A stretch of 64,000 nucleotides of DNA from Peribacillus butanolivorans (lineage in GTDB: Bacteria > Bacillota > Bacilli > Bacillales > DSM-1321). The stretch is taken from the NCBI RefSeq assembly GCF_001273755.1, contig NZ_LGYA01000005.1:163778-227777 (forward strand), in the 5' to 3' direction. Numbering within the stretch: the first letter of the stretch is position 1; every line of letters starts with the position of its first letter. The position numbers were made by a program, and so were the translations under genes. This document shows positions 21,238 to 30,649 of the stretch, piece after piece. The notes beneath the pieces were generated by a model. It did no database searches. It was not told the origin of the DNA and worked only from the letters and a program-made list of their open reading frames with translations.

Positions 21238-22095
21238 ATGCCTTTAGTTTCTATGAAAGATATGCTGAATAAAGCTCTTGATGAAAAATATGCAGTAGGT
21301 CAATTTAATATTAATAATCTGGAATGGACACAAGCTATTCTAGCTGCTGCAGAAGAAGAAAAATCTCCAGTCATTCTTGGTGTTTCTGAAGGGGCTGCCC
21401 GTCATATGGGTGGTTTCAAAACGACAGTTATGATGGTTCAAGGTTTATTGGAAGACATGAAAATCACAGTACCTGTGGCAATTCATCTTGACCATGGTTC
21501 AAGCTTTGATAAATGTAAAGAAGCTATCGAGGCAGGATTTACGTCCGTAATGATCGATGCTTCACATCACCCAATTGAAGAAAATATTGAGACGACGAAG
21601 AAAGTTGTTGAATATGCTCACGCACGCAATGTTTCCGTTGAGGCAGAAGTGGGAACTGTTGGTGGACAAGAAGACGATATAATCGCTGATGGAGTCGTAT
21701 ATGCAGACCCTCAAGAGTGCGAACAGCTAGTTAAAGAAACGAATGTTGACTGCTTTGCACCAGCATTGGGATCTGTTCATGGTCCATATAAAGGAGAACC
21801 TAACCTAGGATATAAAGAAATGGAAGAGGTACGGGATTTAACACACAAACCTCTAGTACTCCATGGCGGTACAGGTATTCCTACGAAAGATATCCAAAAA
21901 GCGATCTCTCTTGGAACATCAAAAATCAATGTGAATACTGAAAATCAGATTGTTTTCACAAAAGCTGTACGTGAGGTTCTAAATAGCAACTCAGAAGTTT
22001 ACGATCCTCGTAAATTCTTGGTACCTGGCCGTGAAGCGATTAAAGAGACTGTCATCGGAAAGATAAGGGAATTTGGTTCAAACGGTAAAGCGTAA
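21238..22095 (+). CDS. fbaA: Class II fructose-1,6-bisphosphate aldolase
   Basis: A 285-residue Zn-dependent glycolytic and gluconeogenic enzyme splitting fructose 1,6-bisphosphate into dihydroxyacetone phosphate and glyceraldehyde 3-phosphate. Zn and substrate motifs are seen in order: [15 protein letters not shown], the HHPIEENI segment, [22 protein letters not shown] and KINVNTE. ATG behind TAGGAGG. It precedes the transaldolase gene but a terminator-like hairpin separates them. In B. subtilis fbaA has the same neighbours. Confidence 0.97.
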   Translation: MPLVSMKDMLNKALDEKYAVGQFNINNLEWTQAILAAAEEEKSPVILGVSEGAARHMGGFKTTVMMVQGLLEDMKITVPVAIHLDHGSSFDKCKEAIEAGFTSVMIDASHHPIEENIETTKKVVEYAHARNVSVEAEVGTVGGQEDDIIADGVVYADPQECEQLVKETNVDCFAPALGSVHGPYKGEPNLGYKEMEEVRDLTHKPLVLHGGTGIPTKDIQKAISLGTSKINVNTENQIVFTKAVREVLNSNSEVYDPRKFLVPGREAIKETVIGKIREFGSNGKA

Positions 22096-22184
22096 TTCTA
22101 TAGCCTTTAGGTTTTATCATTTTTAAATGATTCAGAATATCCATCAGGGGGGCACTCTTCCCCTTTGATGGTATCTATTTATAC

Positions 22185-22213
22185 GTGCGGCCAAAAACCG
22201 CACTTTGTTTTTT
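22185..22213 (+). terminator. Terminator between fbaA and tal
   Basis: GTGCGG / CCGCAC with a 7-nt loop, then TTTGTTTTTT. A second hairpin just upstream (CCATCA.GGGG / CCCC.TGATGG, 22141-22171) lacks a T-run. Confidence 0.75.
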
Positions 22214-22277
22214 GAACAATTAGAATTCAGATGCATAATAGAAAAATAAAAAATCGAGTACATACGGAGGAAAAAAC

Positions 22278-22928
22278 ATGAAATTCTTCATAGATACAGC
22301 AAACATGGAAGAAATCAAACAAGCGCACGAACTTGGCGTATTAGCAGGAGTTACGACTAACCCGTCTCTTGTCGCAAGAGAAAAAGGTGTATCTTTCCAT
22401 GACCGTTTAAAAGAAATTACAAGCCTTGTAAAGGAATCTGTTTCTGCAGAAGTCATTGCGCTTGATTTTGAGGGAATGATGGCTGAAGCGCAAGAACTTA
22501 TTGCTATTGCCCCTAATATCACCATTAAAGTACCAATGACTCCAGACGGATTGAAGGCTGTTGCGGCTTTAACAAAACAAGGAGTCAAAACAAATGTTAC
22601 CCTTATTTTTAGTGCCAACCAGGCATTATTAGCTGCTAGGGCAGGAGCAACTTATGTGTCTCCATTTTTAGGACGCTTAGATGATATCGGTCAAAATGGC
22701 CTGGATTTAATCTCTGATATTGCTGATATTTTTGCTATTCATGATATCAATGCTGAAATTATCGCAGCTTCAATTCGTCACCCGATGCATATTACAGAAG
22801 CTGCTCTTAAAGGAGCCCATATTGCAACGATTCCTTATAAAGTCTTAATGCAATTATTCCATCACCCATTAACAGATAAAGGGATTGAAGCTTTCTTGAA
22901 GGATTGGAATTCTCGTACAGAAGCATAA
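22278..22928 (+). CDS. tal: Transaldolase, short (TalC/FSA-like) type
   Basis: A 216-residue pentose-phosphate enzyme transferring dihydroxyacetone between sugar phosphates. The subfamily also contains fructose-6-phosphate aldolases. It begins [12 protein letters not shown] and has [12 protein letters not shown]. The Schiff-base Lys is K84 in [11 protein letters not shown]. It corresponds to B. subtilis YwjH by sequence and position. ATG behind ACGGAGG. The short length is normal for the group. Confidence 0.93.
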   Translation: MKFFIDTANMEEIKQAHELGVLAGVTTNPSLVAREKGVSFHDRLKEITSLVKESVSAEVIALDFEGMMAEAQELIAIAPNITIKVPMTPDGLKAVAALTKQGVKTNVTLIFSANQALLAARAGATYVSPFLGRLDDIGQNGLDLISDIADIFAIHDINAEIIAASIRHPMHITEAALKGAHIATIPYKVLMQLFHHPLTDKGIEAFLKDWNSRTEA

Positions 22929-23079
22929 ATTACCTTGCCGCTAAGTCGCTATAAATTGCACCGGTTAAATGGAAATAAACAAAATTAGAAATTTTTATCA
23001 TTTTTTTACATGACTTTTCTATTTTTGTGTAAACTAAGAAACTAGATAGTAAATGTTGTCGGATTATGCAATTTTCTTG

Positions 23080-23088
23080 TGGTAAAAT
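23080..23088 (+). promoter_or_regulatory. Extended -10 promoter candidate for murA2
   Basis: TGG-TAAAAT (TGn plus -10) 51 nt before the gene. The -35 region is poor, as is usual for extended -10 promoters. Confidence 0.45.
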
Positions 23089-23139
23089 ATTACTTTTTGG
23101 AAGTAGCTTCTAAGTGCTTAGCGTGGAAGGGAGTATATT

Positions 23140-24423
23140 ATGGAAAAACTTAAAATTGCCGGTGGCTACCCTCTAAAGGGAAGCATTCGTGTCAGCGGTG
23201 CAAAAAATAGTGCGGTCGCCTTGATTCCTGCAACAATTTTAGCAGACTCTCCTGTTACGATAGAAGGCTTGCCTGATATCTCAGATGTAGAGATGCTGAA
23301 AGAGTTAATGGAGGAAATTGGCGGTGATGTTGCCTTTAATGATGGAGAAATGACAGTAGACCCCAGCAGGATGATTTCAATGCCTCTGCCTAACGGAAGA
23401 GTGAAGAAATTACGTGCCTCTTATTATTTAATGGGCGCGATGCTAGGGAAGTTTAAAAAGGCTGTGATTGGCCTGCCTGGAGGTTGCCATTTAGGTCCTC
23501 GACCAATAGATCAGCATATAAAAGGTTTTGAAGCACTTGGCGCACAAGTGACGAATGAACAAGGTGCTATTTACTTAAGGGCGGATGAGCTACGAGGCGC
23601 ACGTATCTATTTGGATGTCGTGAGCGTCGGGGCAACGATTAATATTATGCTTGCTGCCGTTTTGGCTAAAGGAAGGACAGTTATTGAAAATGCAGCGAAA
23701 GAACCGGAAATCATTGATGTTGCCACGTTGTTGACCAATATGGGAGCAAAAATCAAGGGTGCTGGAACGGATATTATCCGTATTGATGGTGTGGACAGTT
23801 TGCATGGTTGCAGACATACGATCATACCTGATCGGATAGAAGCTGGAACTTTCATGATTTTAGCCGCAGCAGTCGGCGAAGGCATCTTAATTGATAATGT
23901 CATTCCCCAGCATTTAGAGTCGTTAACGGCCAAAATGCGGGAAATGGGCATAAATATCGAGGCTGGTGATGATCAGATCTTTGTTTCTCCAGGTGAGAAA
24001 TATAAAGCGGTTGATATCAAGACGTTAGTTTACCCTGGATTTCCAACAGATCTTCAGCAGCCCTTCACGTCTCTTCTAACAAAAACAAGTGGTTCTAGCA
24101 TGGTGACCGATACGATTTACGGGGCCCGCTTTAAGCATATAGATGAACTGCGGCGCATGAATGCAAAGATTAAAGTCGAAGGCAGAGCCGCAATTATTAA
24201 TGGTCCGGTTCAACTTCACGGTGCAAAAGTAAAGGCAAGTGATTTACGTGCCGGAGCAGCTTTAGTAATTGCCGGCTTAATGGCAGAAGGGATTACTGAA
24301 GTGACCGGGCTTGAGCATATAGATCGTGGATACAGTCATCTTGTAGAGAAACTTTCAGGTTTGGGAGCAACGATTTGGCGTGAAGAAATGACGGAAGAAG
24401 AAGTGGAGCAGCTGAAAAGCTGA
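23140..24423 (+). CDS. murAB: UDP-N-acetylglucosamine 1-carboxyvinyltransferase (second MurA paralogue)
   Basis: A 427-residue enzyme adding enolpyruvate from PEP to UDP-GlcNAc, the first committed peptidoglycan step in the cytosol. [13 protein letters not shown] carries the conserved Lys-Asn. The catalytic and fosfomycin-target Cys116 is in [11 protein letters not shown]. Its place between tal and glpX equals B. subtilis murAB (murZ), the secondary MurA; the primary murA lies elsewhere in Bacillus. ATG behind GAAGGGAG. Confidence 0.93.
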   Translation: MEKLKIAGGYPLKGSIRVSGAKNSAVALIPATILADSPVTIEGLPDISDVEMLKELMEEIGGDVAFNDGEMTVDPSRMISMPLPNGRVKKLRASYYLMGAMLGKFKKAVIGLPGGCHLGPRPIDQHIKGFEALGAQVTNEQGAIYLRADELRGARIYLDVVSVGATINIMLAAVLAKGRTVIENAAKEPEIIDVATLLTNMGAKIKGAGTDIIRIDGVDSLHGCRHTIIPDRIEAGTFMILAAAVGEGILIDNVIPQHLESLTAKMREMGINIEAGDDQIFVSPGEKYKAVDIKTLVYPGFPTDLQQPFTSLLTKTSGSSMVTDTIYGARFKHIDELRRMNAKIKVEGRAAIINGPVQLHGAKVKASDLRAGAALVIAGLMAEGITEVTGLEHIDRGYSHLVEKLSGLGATIWREEMTEEEVEQLKS

Positions 24424-24446
24424 TCCGTTTCTTGCTGCCTCATTGT

Positions 24447-24475
24447 GTTACATATATAAAGTAATGTGTTATACT
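24447..24475 (+). promoter_or_regulatory. Sigma-A promoter for glpX
   Basis: GTTACA (24447-24452), 17 nt, TATACT (24470-24475), placed 46 nt before the glpX start. Confidence 0.6.
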
Positions 24476-24521
24476 AATATATAAATAGAGCATGCTAGTG
24501 CACATTGAGGGGGAACCAAGA

Positions 24522-25484
24522 ATGGAAAGAAGTTTATCGATGGAGCTTGTTCGCGTGACAGAGGCGGCGGCGCTATCTTCTGCACGTTGGATGGGAAGAG
24601 GAAAGAAAGACGAAGCAGATGATGCAGCAACAACTGCAATGCGAGATGTTTTCAATACAATTCCTATGCAAGGTACAGTTGTAATCGGTGAAGGGGAAAT
24701 GGATGAAGCTCCAATGCTTTATATTGGTGAGAAGCTTGGTACTGGGCTTGGACCATTAGTGGATGTTGCGGTTGATCCTTTAGAAGGAACGAATATCGTT
24801 GCATCAGGAGGTTGGAATGCTTTAGCAGTCTTGGCGATTGCAGATAAAGGGAATCTGCTTCATGCTCCGGATATGTATATGGACAAAATAGCAGTTGGTC
24901 CTGAGGCAGTTGGGCAGATTGATATCAATGCATCAGTACTGGACAACCTGAAAGCGGTAGCCAAAGCAAAAAATAAAGATATTCAAGACGTAGTCGCAAC
25001 GGTATTAAACCGCGATCGTCATTCGAAGATCATTCATGAACTTCGTGAGGCAGGTGCCCGGATTAAGTTAATCAACGATGGAGATGTTGCTGGTGCCATT
25101 AATACGGCATTCGACTTAACTGGTGTTGACATATTATTCGGATCAGGCGGAGCTCCAGAGGGAGTTATTGCAGCTGTGGCTTTAAAATGCCTCGGAGGAG
25201 AAATTCAAGGTAAGCTTCTTCCTCAAAGTGAAGAAGAAGTGGCTCGCTGTGGGAAAATGGGTCTTGAGTTAGGGAAAGTCTTGAGAATGGAAGATCTGGT
25301 TCGCGGGGATGATGCAATTTTTGCTGCAACAGGTGTGACGGATGGAGAACTTTTACGTGGTGTTCAATTTAAAGGCCATTACGGTGAAACACAATCCGTA
25401 GTCATGCGTGCTAAATCAGGTACCGTTCGTTTCATTGATGGAAGACATAGTCTAAAAATTAAACCGAATGGCTTAATTGACTGA
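24522..25484 (+). CDS. glpX: Fructose-1,6-bisphosphatase class II (GlpX)
   Basis: A 320-residue metal-dependent phosphatase of gluconeogenesis, removing the 1-phosphate of fructose 1,6-bisphosphate. The inositol-phosphatase-like motifs [11 protein letters not shown] and [10 protein letters not shown] hold the metal ligands. GSGGAPEG and the Arg/Lys-rich substrate loops are present. Start ATG 24522 with GAGGGGG about 8 nt upstream. An in-frame ATG at 24492 lies before that ribosome site and is not used. It matches B. subtilis YwjI. Confidence 0.93.
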   Translation: MERSLSMELVRVTEAAALSSARWMGRGKKDEADDAATTAMRDVFNTIPMQGTVVIGEGEMDEAPMLYIGEKLGTGLGPLVDVAVDPLEGTNIVASGGWNALAVLAIADKGNLLHAPDMYMDKIAVGPEAVGQIDINASVLDNLKAVAKAKNKDIQDVVATVLNRDRHSKIIHELREAGARIKLINDGDVAGAINTAFDLTGVDILFGSGGAPEGVIAAVALKCLGGEIQGKLLPQSEEEVARCGKMGLELGKVLRMEDLVRGDDAIFAATGVTDGELLRGVQFKGHYGETQSVVMRAKSGTVRFIDGRHSLKIKPNGLID

Positions 25485-25508
25485 GACTATTTTCATAAAA
25501 AATTACCG

Positions 25509-25543
25509 AGAGAAAGCGAGCGGTTTCATCGCTCGCTTTCTCT
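25509..25543. terminator. Strong 14-bp hairpin after glpX
   Basis: AGAGAAAGCGAGCG / CGCTCGCTTTCTCT is perfect with a 7-nt loop, 24 nt after the stop. It is followed by ATAAAAAAA rather than T, so it may be a Rho-dependent or processing end rather than a classic terminator. Confidence 0.55.
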
Positions 25544-25558
25544 ATAAAAAAATTTAAG

Positions 25559-25587
25559 TTGAATAATTAAAATAAAAAAAGTAAAAT
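25559..25587 (+). promoter_or_regulatory. Sigma-A promoter for rho, long leader
   Basis: TTGAAT, 17 nt, TAAAAT (25582-25587), about 225 nt before rho. A long rho leader is known in B. subtilis, where Rho terminates its own transcript. The leader (25595-25811) shows no terminator; it contains a weak cre-like TGAAAACGTTTAAT at 25777. Confidence 0.55.
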
Positions 25588-25811
25588 AAAGCTTGGTCTA
25601 CTAATAATTGATTTGAATATATATAATCTGCCCTTTCACTCCAAACTTCAAGAAGCCTTCAAATAATTTTCTTCTTTACATGTAAAAATGTATCATCCTT
25701 TCTAAGAAAACTCTGGTCGGGTACATGGATTGCGGTTTTTCTTCCATTTAACAAACCATTTCTTTTTCAGTATGGGTGAAAACGTTTAATTAATAAAAGT
25801 GTGGTGTCATA

Positions 25812-27101
25812 ATGAATTTAACTATTTCCAATTTAGAAAACATGAAACTAAAGGATCTCTATGAGCACGCGCGTGAATATAAAGTTTCCTATTACAGCAA
25901 ACTGTCAAAAAAGGAACTTATTTTCGCAATCTTAAAGGCACAAGCTGAGCAAGATGGTCTTCTTTTCATGGAAGGCGTTTTAGAGATTATCCCTTCAGAA
26001 GGCTTTGGTTTCTTACGTCCAATTAACTATTCTCCAAGCTCGGAGGATATCTATATTTCTGCTTCGCAGATCCGCAGATTTGATTTGCGTAACGGTGATA
26101 AGGTTTCCGGTAAGGTTAGGCCGCCAAAAGAAAACGAGCGTTATTATGGATTGCTGCATGTGGAAGCTGTCAATGGGGATAACCCAGAGTCCGCTAAAGA
26201 GCGTGTTCATTTCCCAGGCTTAACACCGCTGTATCCAAACAGACAAATTAAACTGGAAACAACACCGAAGAATTTATCAACAAGAATTATGGATGTCTTA
26301 GCACCTGTTGGTTTTGGACAGCGTGGTTTGATTGTTGCACCGCCAAAAGCTGGTAAAACGATGTTAATCAAAGAAATTGCTAATGCCATAACCACGAATC
26401 ATCCGGAATCGGAATTGATTGTATTGCTTATTGATGAACGTCCGGAAGAAGTAACAGACATTGAACGTTCGGTGGCTGGGGACGTGGTTAGTTCGACGTT
26501 CGATGAAGTGCCGGAGAACCATATCAAAGTCGCAGAACTAGTGTTAGAACGGGCAATGCGCCTAGTTGAACATAAACGTGATGTTATTATTTTAATGGAC
26601 AGTATTACTCGTCTGGCGCGTGCCTACAACCTTGTCATTCCGCCAAGCGGTCGTACACTATCCGGAGGGATTGACCCGGCTGCATTTCACCGGCCAAAAC
26701 GTTTTTTCGGTGCAGCTAGAAATATCGAAGAGGGTGGTAGCTTGACGATTCTTGCTACAGCTTTGGTAGATACAGGTTCCCGAATGGACGACGTCATTTA
26801 TGAAGAGTTTAAAGGTACAGGTAATATGGAGCTTCATTTAGATCGGGCCCTTGCCGAAAGACGTATTTTCCCAGCGATTGATATTCGTCGCTCTGGTACT
26901 CGTAAAGAAGAACTGTTAATTCCGAAAGATCGTTTGGATAAACTTTGGGCAATTCGGAAAACAATGTCTGATTCACCTGATTTTGCCGAAAAATTCCTTC
27001 GCCGTTTAAAACAGACAAAAGGAAATGAAGAATTTTTCAGTAAGTTGGATGAAGAGATGTTAGAAATGAAAAAGGGACCAGCAAACGCAAAACGTTCTTA
27101 A
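25812..27101 (+). CDS. rho: Transcription termination factor Rho
   Basis: A 429-residue hexameric RNA-dependent ATPase. The N-terminal SAP-like Rho_N domain ([16 protein letters not shown]) is followed by the cold-shock RNA-binding domain ([17 protein letters not shown]) and the RecA-like motor. P-loop PPKAGKT, Walker [17 protein letters not shown], and the Q- and R-loop segments around [10 protein letters not shown] and [17 protein letters not shown] are intact. ATG start with only a weak ribosome site (GTGGTG), consistent with tight autoregulation. Confidence 0.97.
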   Translation: MNLTISNLENMKLKDLYEHAREYKVSYYSKLSKKELIFAILKAQAEQDGLLFMEGVLEIIPSEGFGFLRPINYSPSSEDIYISASQIRRFDLRNGDKVSGKVRPPKENERYYGLLHVEAVNGDNPESAKERVHFPGLTPLYPNRQIKLETTPKNLSTRIMDVLAPVGFGQRGLIVAPPKAGKTMLIKEIANAITTNHPESELIVLLIDERPEEVTDIERSVAGDVVSSTFDEVPENHIKVAELVLERAMRLVEHKRDVIILMDSITRLARAYNLVIPPSGRTLSGGIDPAAFHRPKRFFGAARNIEEGGSLTILATALVDTGSRMDDVIYEEFKGTGNMELHLDRALAERRIFPAIDIRRSGTRKEELLIPKDRLDKLWAIRKTMSDSPDFAEKFLRRLKQTKGNEEFFSKLDEEMLEMKKGPANAKRS

Positions 27102-27121
27102 ACAGGGAAAGAAACAAACTG

Positions 27122-27150
27122 TTGCACAACTAGTCTTAAATTGCTATAAT
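27122..27150 (+). promoter_or_regulatory. rpmE promoter with extended -10
   Basis: TTGCAC, 17 nt, TATAAT (27145-27150) preceded by TGC. The transcript would have a leader of about 93 nt with a hairpin GTGAG / CTCAC (27176-27196), possibly used for ribosomal-protein feedback. Confidence 0.65.
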
Positions 27151-27250
27151 GAGTTCATGTGTTTTTACAATAAATGTGAGGGTACTTTTCTCTCACCTTG
27201 AAGTATATAACTCTGTTTCGAATGATTCAGGGCAGAAGGAGCTGAAAAGA

Positions 27251-27451
27251 ATGAAAACTGGAATTCATCCAAATTATAAACTTTCAAAAGTATCTTGCTC
27301 TTGCGGAAACACTTTTGAAACTGGTTCAGTTAAAGAAGAGATCAAAGTTGAGACTTGTTCAGAATGCCACCCATTCTATACTGGTCGTCAAAAATTCGCT
27401 GAAGCTGGCGGACGTGTTGATCGTTTCAACAAAAAATACGGTATTAAATAA
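27251..27451 (+). CDS. rpmE: Ribosomal protein L31, zinc-binding type
   Basis: A 66-residue large-subunit protein. The metal-binding Cys set (CSCG and CSEC) marks the C+ zinc form, as opposed to the zinc-free paralogue YtiA used under zinc limitation. Start ATG 27251 with AAGGAG 9 nt before it. The longer open frame from 27149 overlaps the promoter and is not real. A perfect terminator follows. Confidence 0.96.
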   Translation: MKTGIHPNYKLSKVSCSCGNTFETGSVKEEIKVETCSECHPFYTGRQKFAEAGGRVDRFNKKYGIK

Positions 27452-27465
27452 GCCGGACTTTTCAA

Positions 27466-27498
27466 AAAACAGGCAAGTATTTTTCTTGCCTGTTTTTT
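27466..27498 (+). terminator. Terminator after rpmE
   Basis: AAAACAGGCAAG / CTTGCCTGTTTT, 7-nt loop, T-run. Confidence 0.92.
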
Positions 27499-27589
27499 CT
27501 TTTCTATAAACAAGTTTGAATTTATATAAAGCCGGGTCTAATTCCATTATGGCCAAGGGATTGACAGGTGGAAGGGAGTAGCTGTTTCC

Positions 27590-28195
27590 ATGTATGTAAT
27601 GAAACAAACAGGCTGGATCGAGCTTATTTGCGGAAGCATGTTTTCAGGTAAATCTGAAGAATTGATTAAACGAGTCAGCCGTGCTCAATTTGCTAAAGAG
27701 CAAATAGCCGTTTTTAAACCTGCTATAGATAATCGCTATGCGGAAGAGGCTGTCGTATCACACAATGGGTCCTCTGTGATGGCAAAACCTATTGCCCATT
27801 CAACAGATATTTTTAAGTATTTAGATAAGCCCTTAGATATCATCGCAATAGATGAAGTGCAATTTTTTGATCATGAAATTGTCGGGGTTGCCCAGCATCT
27901 TGCGGACAGCGGTTATCGAGTGATTATGGCAGGACTCGATCAAGATTTCAGAGGTGAACCATTCGGTCCTATGCCTGCTTTATTGTCGCTAGCAGAATCA
28001 GTAACAAAGCTACAGGCTGTGTGTGAAGTGTGCGGATCACCTGCAAGCAGGACACAACGATTGATTAATGGTGCACCGGCCTCCTATGATGAGCCGATCA
28101 TCCTTGTAGGTGCATCGGAATCATACGAGCCCCGTTGCCGCCATCACCACGAAGTCCCAGGCAAGCAGACGGCAGGGATTAAAGAACATATTTAA
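27590..28195 (+). CDS. tdk: Thymidine kinase (type II)
   Basis: A 201-residue salvage enzyme phosphorylating thymidine with ATP. P-loop [11 protein letters not shown], Walker [10 protein letters not shown], the lid/Zn ribbon with [14 protein letters not shown] and CRHHHE, and the thymidine-contact [10 protein letters not shown] segment are complete. ATG at 27590 (MYVMKQ) as in B. subtilis; GGGAG is 11 nt away. It is the last backbone gene before the accessory region; in B. subtilis prfA follows closely. Confidence 0.95.
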   Translation: MYVMKQTGWIELICGSMFSGKSEELIKRVSRAQFAKEQIAVFKPAIDNRYAEEAVVSHNGSSVMAKPIAHSTDIFKYLDKPLDIIAIDEVQFFDHEIVGVAQHLADSGYRVIMAGLDQDFRGEPFGPMPALLSLAESVTKLQAVCEVCGSPASRTQRLINGAPASYDEPIILVGASESYEPRCRHHHEVPGKQTAGIKEHI

Positions 28196-28202
28196 ATCAT
28201 GG

Positions 28203-28240
28203 TGCCTTAAGATCCAAAGAGATCTTAGGGCACTTTTATT
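28203..28240 (+). terminator. Terminator after tdk
   Basis: TGCCTTAAGATC / GATCTTAGGGCA (one G-U), 6-nt loop, then CTTTTATT. Confidence 0.75.
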
Positions 28241-28690
28241 AATTACACAAGTTCAGCTAAAAAAGAGCCTAAGGGAAAACAGCTATTACCTTGAGTGTTA
28301 GAGTGGCAAAACCTTGTGTTTTATTGATATCAAATTCATGAGGGTATCCTTTGTTGTTACTTATTTAGCCCTGTGTGTCCCTTTCATGGATCAATCATTA
28401 GACCTGTATAAGTCTCTTCATTTTTCTATTCCCCCTCTCGCCTACTCAAAACTATTCAGTCCTATACGTTACCGCATTCAATTGCTTTTAAATTCTTGAT
28501 TTAGAGTTTTATCTAACTTGATTTTATGCTAATAATAGAGTTGTTTAATTATAGAAAAAATCGTATACTTGACACAAAAGTCGTTTACTATTGTTGTTGT
28601 ATGGAAAAAATTCTTTTCAAATATCTCTTGCAAAGTGAGTCCTTCAGTACATAATAAAGCTGTTTATTATCAAATAAACTATTTAGATAA
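28241..28690. other. Non-coding stretch, no gene recognised
   Basis: About 450 A/T-rich bases. Short frames (for example 28314-28499 on plus) lack ribosome sites and family likeness. A TATAAT on the minus strand near 28550 and a TTGACA on plus near 28569 are isolated. This is the left edge of the region absent from the B. subtilis tdk-prfA interval. Confidence 0.5.
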
Positions 28691-28696
28691 GGGATA

Positions 28697-28737
28697 GACG
28701 AGAATAGACACCAAATCAGCAGGTGCCTATTCTCGTC
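28697..28737 (-). terminator. Hairpin just after the minus-strand gene remnant
   Basis: A 16-nt stem (GACGAGAATAGACACC / GGTGCCTATTCTCGTC, one mismatch) with a 9-nt loop. It begins 5 nt beyond the stop codon of the minus-strand frame 28743-28985, the usual place for a terminator, though a T-run is lacking. Confidence 0.5.
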
Positions 28738-28742
28738 TTATG

Positions 28743-28985
28743 CTATTTTATGTAGTTTAGTTTCCACAATTTTATTCCGCGAAATTGTTTATCTTCATCG
28801 TAGTCATGATTTGTAATACCTCCTGTAACAACACCTGCCAGAAAGATGTTATGGACATTTGCCTTATACATATCTGAATTAATTGAATAATGTATTTTTT
28901 GTATACCAATTAGTTGTTTATTCCTGTAAATCGGGTGAGGTATGCACCCGTGAAATTCACCTAATTTTACAGGCGGGTTAAGTAT
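28743..28985 (-). pseudogene. 3' remnant of an unidentified minus-strand gene
   Basis: An 80-codon open frame without a start codon reads like real protein, with runs such as KLGEFHGCIPHPIYRNKQ and HNIFLAGVVTGGITN, and ends at TAG followed by a hairpin. Upstream it meets a TAA at 28986-28988. The frame was derived by reading the reverse complement. I cannot name the family. It is best explained as the tail of a gene cut when the transporter genes arrived, but chance is possible. Confidence 0.4.
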
Positions 28986-28991
28986 TTAACC
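28923..28991 (+). promoter_or_regulatory. Structured 5' leader of the ABC transporter operon
   Basis: CCTGTAAA (28923-28930) pairs with TTTACAGG (28966-28973), enclosing a perfect hairpin CGGGTG / CACCCG. A second hairpin GGTTAA / TTAACC (28976-28991) follows, ending 36 nt before the start codon. The loop AGGT of the first hairpin can also pair with the downstream ACCT. I could not match it to a riboswitch class I know. It overlaps the minus-strand remnant, so the two readings compete. Confidence 0.4.
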
Positions 28992-29027
28992 TTTATTAGA
29001 AAGATATTAATTTATGGGGTGTGACAG

Positions 29028-30647
29028 ATGAAAAAGAAATTGTTTGGAATTATAGTATTAGCTACATTAGTTTCATCTTTCATGTTAGGGGGTTGTAATC
29101 AGCAACTCGATCAATCTGGTGATGCAAATGGTGAGGGTATTCAGAAGAAAAAGGACGAACTTGTGATGGCTTTTGGATCTGAGCCTGAAGCAGGTTTTGA
29201 TCCAACAACTGGGTGGGGACGTTATGGTTCACCGCTATTCCAGAGTACTCTACTAAAAAGAGATAACAAGTTAAACATTGTAAATGATATTGCAACCAGT
29301 TATAAAGTCAATGAAGATGGCAAGGTTTGGACTGTAATCTTGCGTAAGGATGTGAAATTTTCAGACGGTCAACCATTAACCGCTGATGATGTAGTCTTTA
29401 CATTTGAAACAGCTACTAAAAATGGGTCAGTTGTTGATCTTAATGGTATGGATAAAGTAGAGGCAATGGATGATTACACAGTAAAATTCACATTAAAAGA
29501 ACCTCAATCAACATTTGTTAATTCTTTAGTAGGAACGGGAATTGTCCCAAAACATGCATATGGAGCAGACTATGCTGAAAACCCTATAGGTTCAGGGCCT
29601 TATCAGCTCGTTCAATGGGACAAGGGGCAACAGCTTATTATAAAGGCTAATCCTGAATACTATGACAAAAAGTCGTATTTTAAAAAGATAACCTTTTTAT
29701 TCTTAAACGAGGATGCGTCATTTGCTGCTGCACAAGCGGGAAAGGTTGATCTTGCCTATATACCAGCTGCATTTAGTAACCTGGAAGTACCTGGAATGAG
29801 ACTGGAATCAGTAAAAACAGTAGATAATCGGGGAATCGCCTTCCCATTTATAAAGTCAGGGGATTTTACTGAAGATGGTTTACCAATTGGTAACGATGTA
29901 ACAGCCGATCCAGCTATTCGTCATGCGATAAATATTGGAGTAGACCGAAAAGCACTTGTGGATGGAGTCTTAGAAGGACGTGGGACTCCAGCCTATACTT
30001 CAGTGGATGGCCTTCCTTGGTGGAACCCAGATACAGTCATTAAAGATGCTGATTTGGACGGTGCGCGAAAACTTTTGAAAGAAGCCGGGTGGAAGGATAC
30101 AGATGGAGATGGGATTCTTGAGAAAGACTCTTTGAAAGCTGAGTTCACTCTATATTACTTAGCGAGTGATGCAATAAGACAATCTCTTGCCATTTCTGTG
30201 GCCGATATGATCGAGCCACTAGGAATTCATATTAAATTAGAAGGTGGAAGCTGGGATATTATTGAAAAGAAAATGTATTCGAATGCTGTCCTTTTAGGTT
30301 GGGGAAGCCATGACCCTCATGAGATGTATAACATTTATAGTAGTAAATTTGCAGGGGTAGACTATTATAATACTGGTTTTTATCAAAACAAAACGGTAGA
30401 TGATTATTTTGAAAAGGCTCTTCGCGCTACAAGTGAAACAGAAGCAATTGAGTTTTGGAAAAAAGCGCAATGGGATGGAACAACAGGTTTAAGTGCGAAT
30501 GGCGACGCTCCATGGGCCTGGTTAGTGAATATTGATCATTTATACTTAGTGAAAGATGGACTTGATATCGGAGAACAAAGAATCCATGTTCATGGTCATG
30601 GTTGGCCTGCAACAGATAATATAGTTGAATGGAAATGGACTAAGTAA
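29028..30647 (+). CDS. ABC transporter substrate-binding lipoprotein, nickel/peptide (SBP_bac_5) family
   Basis: A 539-residue extracytoplasmic solute receptor. The N-terminal lipoprotein signal ends in LGGC (Cys23). It has the family 5 signature: LRKDVKFSDGQPLTADDVVFTFE and NPIGSGPYQLVQW. The C-terminus has the His-rich HVHGHGWP. The family binds oligopeptides, nickel chelates or similar. The neighbouring urease and the His cluster favour nickel, but this is inference. First gene of a five-gene operon with permeases and ATPases; ATG behind GGGGTG, preceded by a structured leader. Confidence 0.85.
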   Translation: MKKKLFGIIVLATLVSSFMLGGCNQQLDQSGDANGEGIQKKKDELVMAFGSEPEAGFDPTTGWGRYGSPLFQSTLLKRDNKLNIVNDIATSYKVNEDGKVWTVILRKDVKFSDGQPLTADDVVFTFETATKNGSVVDLNGMDKVEAMDDYTVKFTLKEPQSTFVNSLVGTGIVPKHAYGADYAENPIGSGPYQLVQWDKGQQLIIKANPEYYDKKSYFKKITFLFLNEDASFAAAQAGKVDLAYIPAAFSNLEVPGMRLESVKTVDNRGIAFPFIKSGDFTEDGLPIGNDVTADPAIRHAINIGVDRKALVDGVLEGRGTPAYTSVDGLPWWNPDTVIKDADLDGARKLLKEAGWKDTDGDGILEKDSLKAEFTLYYLASDAIRQSLAISVADMIEPLGIHIKLEGGSWDIIEKKMYSNAVLLGWGSHDPHEMYNIYSSKFAGVDYYNTGFYQNKTVDDYFEKALRATSETEAIEFWKKAQWDGTTGLSANGDAPWAWLVNIDHLYLVKDGLDIGEQRIHVHGHGWPATDNIVEWKWTK

Positions 30648-30649
30648 CT

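Noticed and set aside
25777..25790. cre-like TGAAAACGTTTAAT in the rho leader
   Set aside because: The last two consensus bases are missing, it lies far downstream of the promoter, and rho is not known as a CcpA target.
28314..28499. 61-codon plus-strand frame after tdk
   Set aside because: No ribosome site, no family likeness, and codon choice unlike neighbouring genes.
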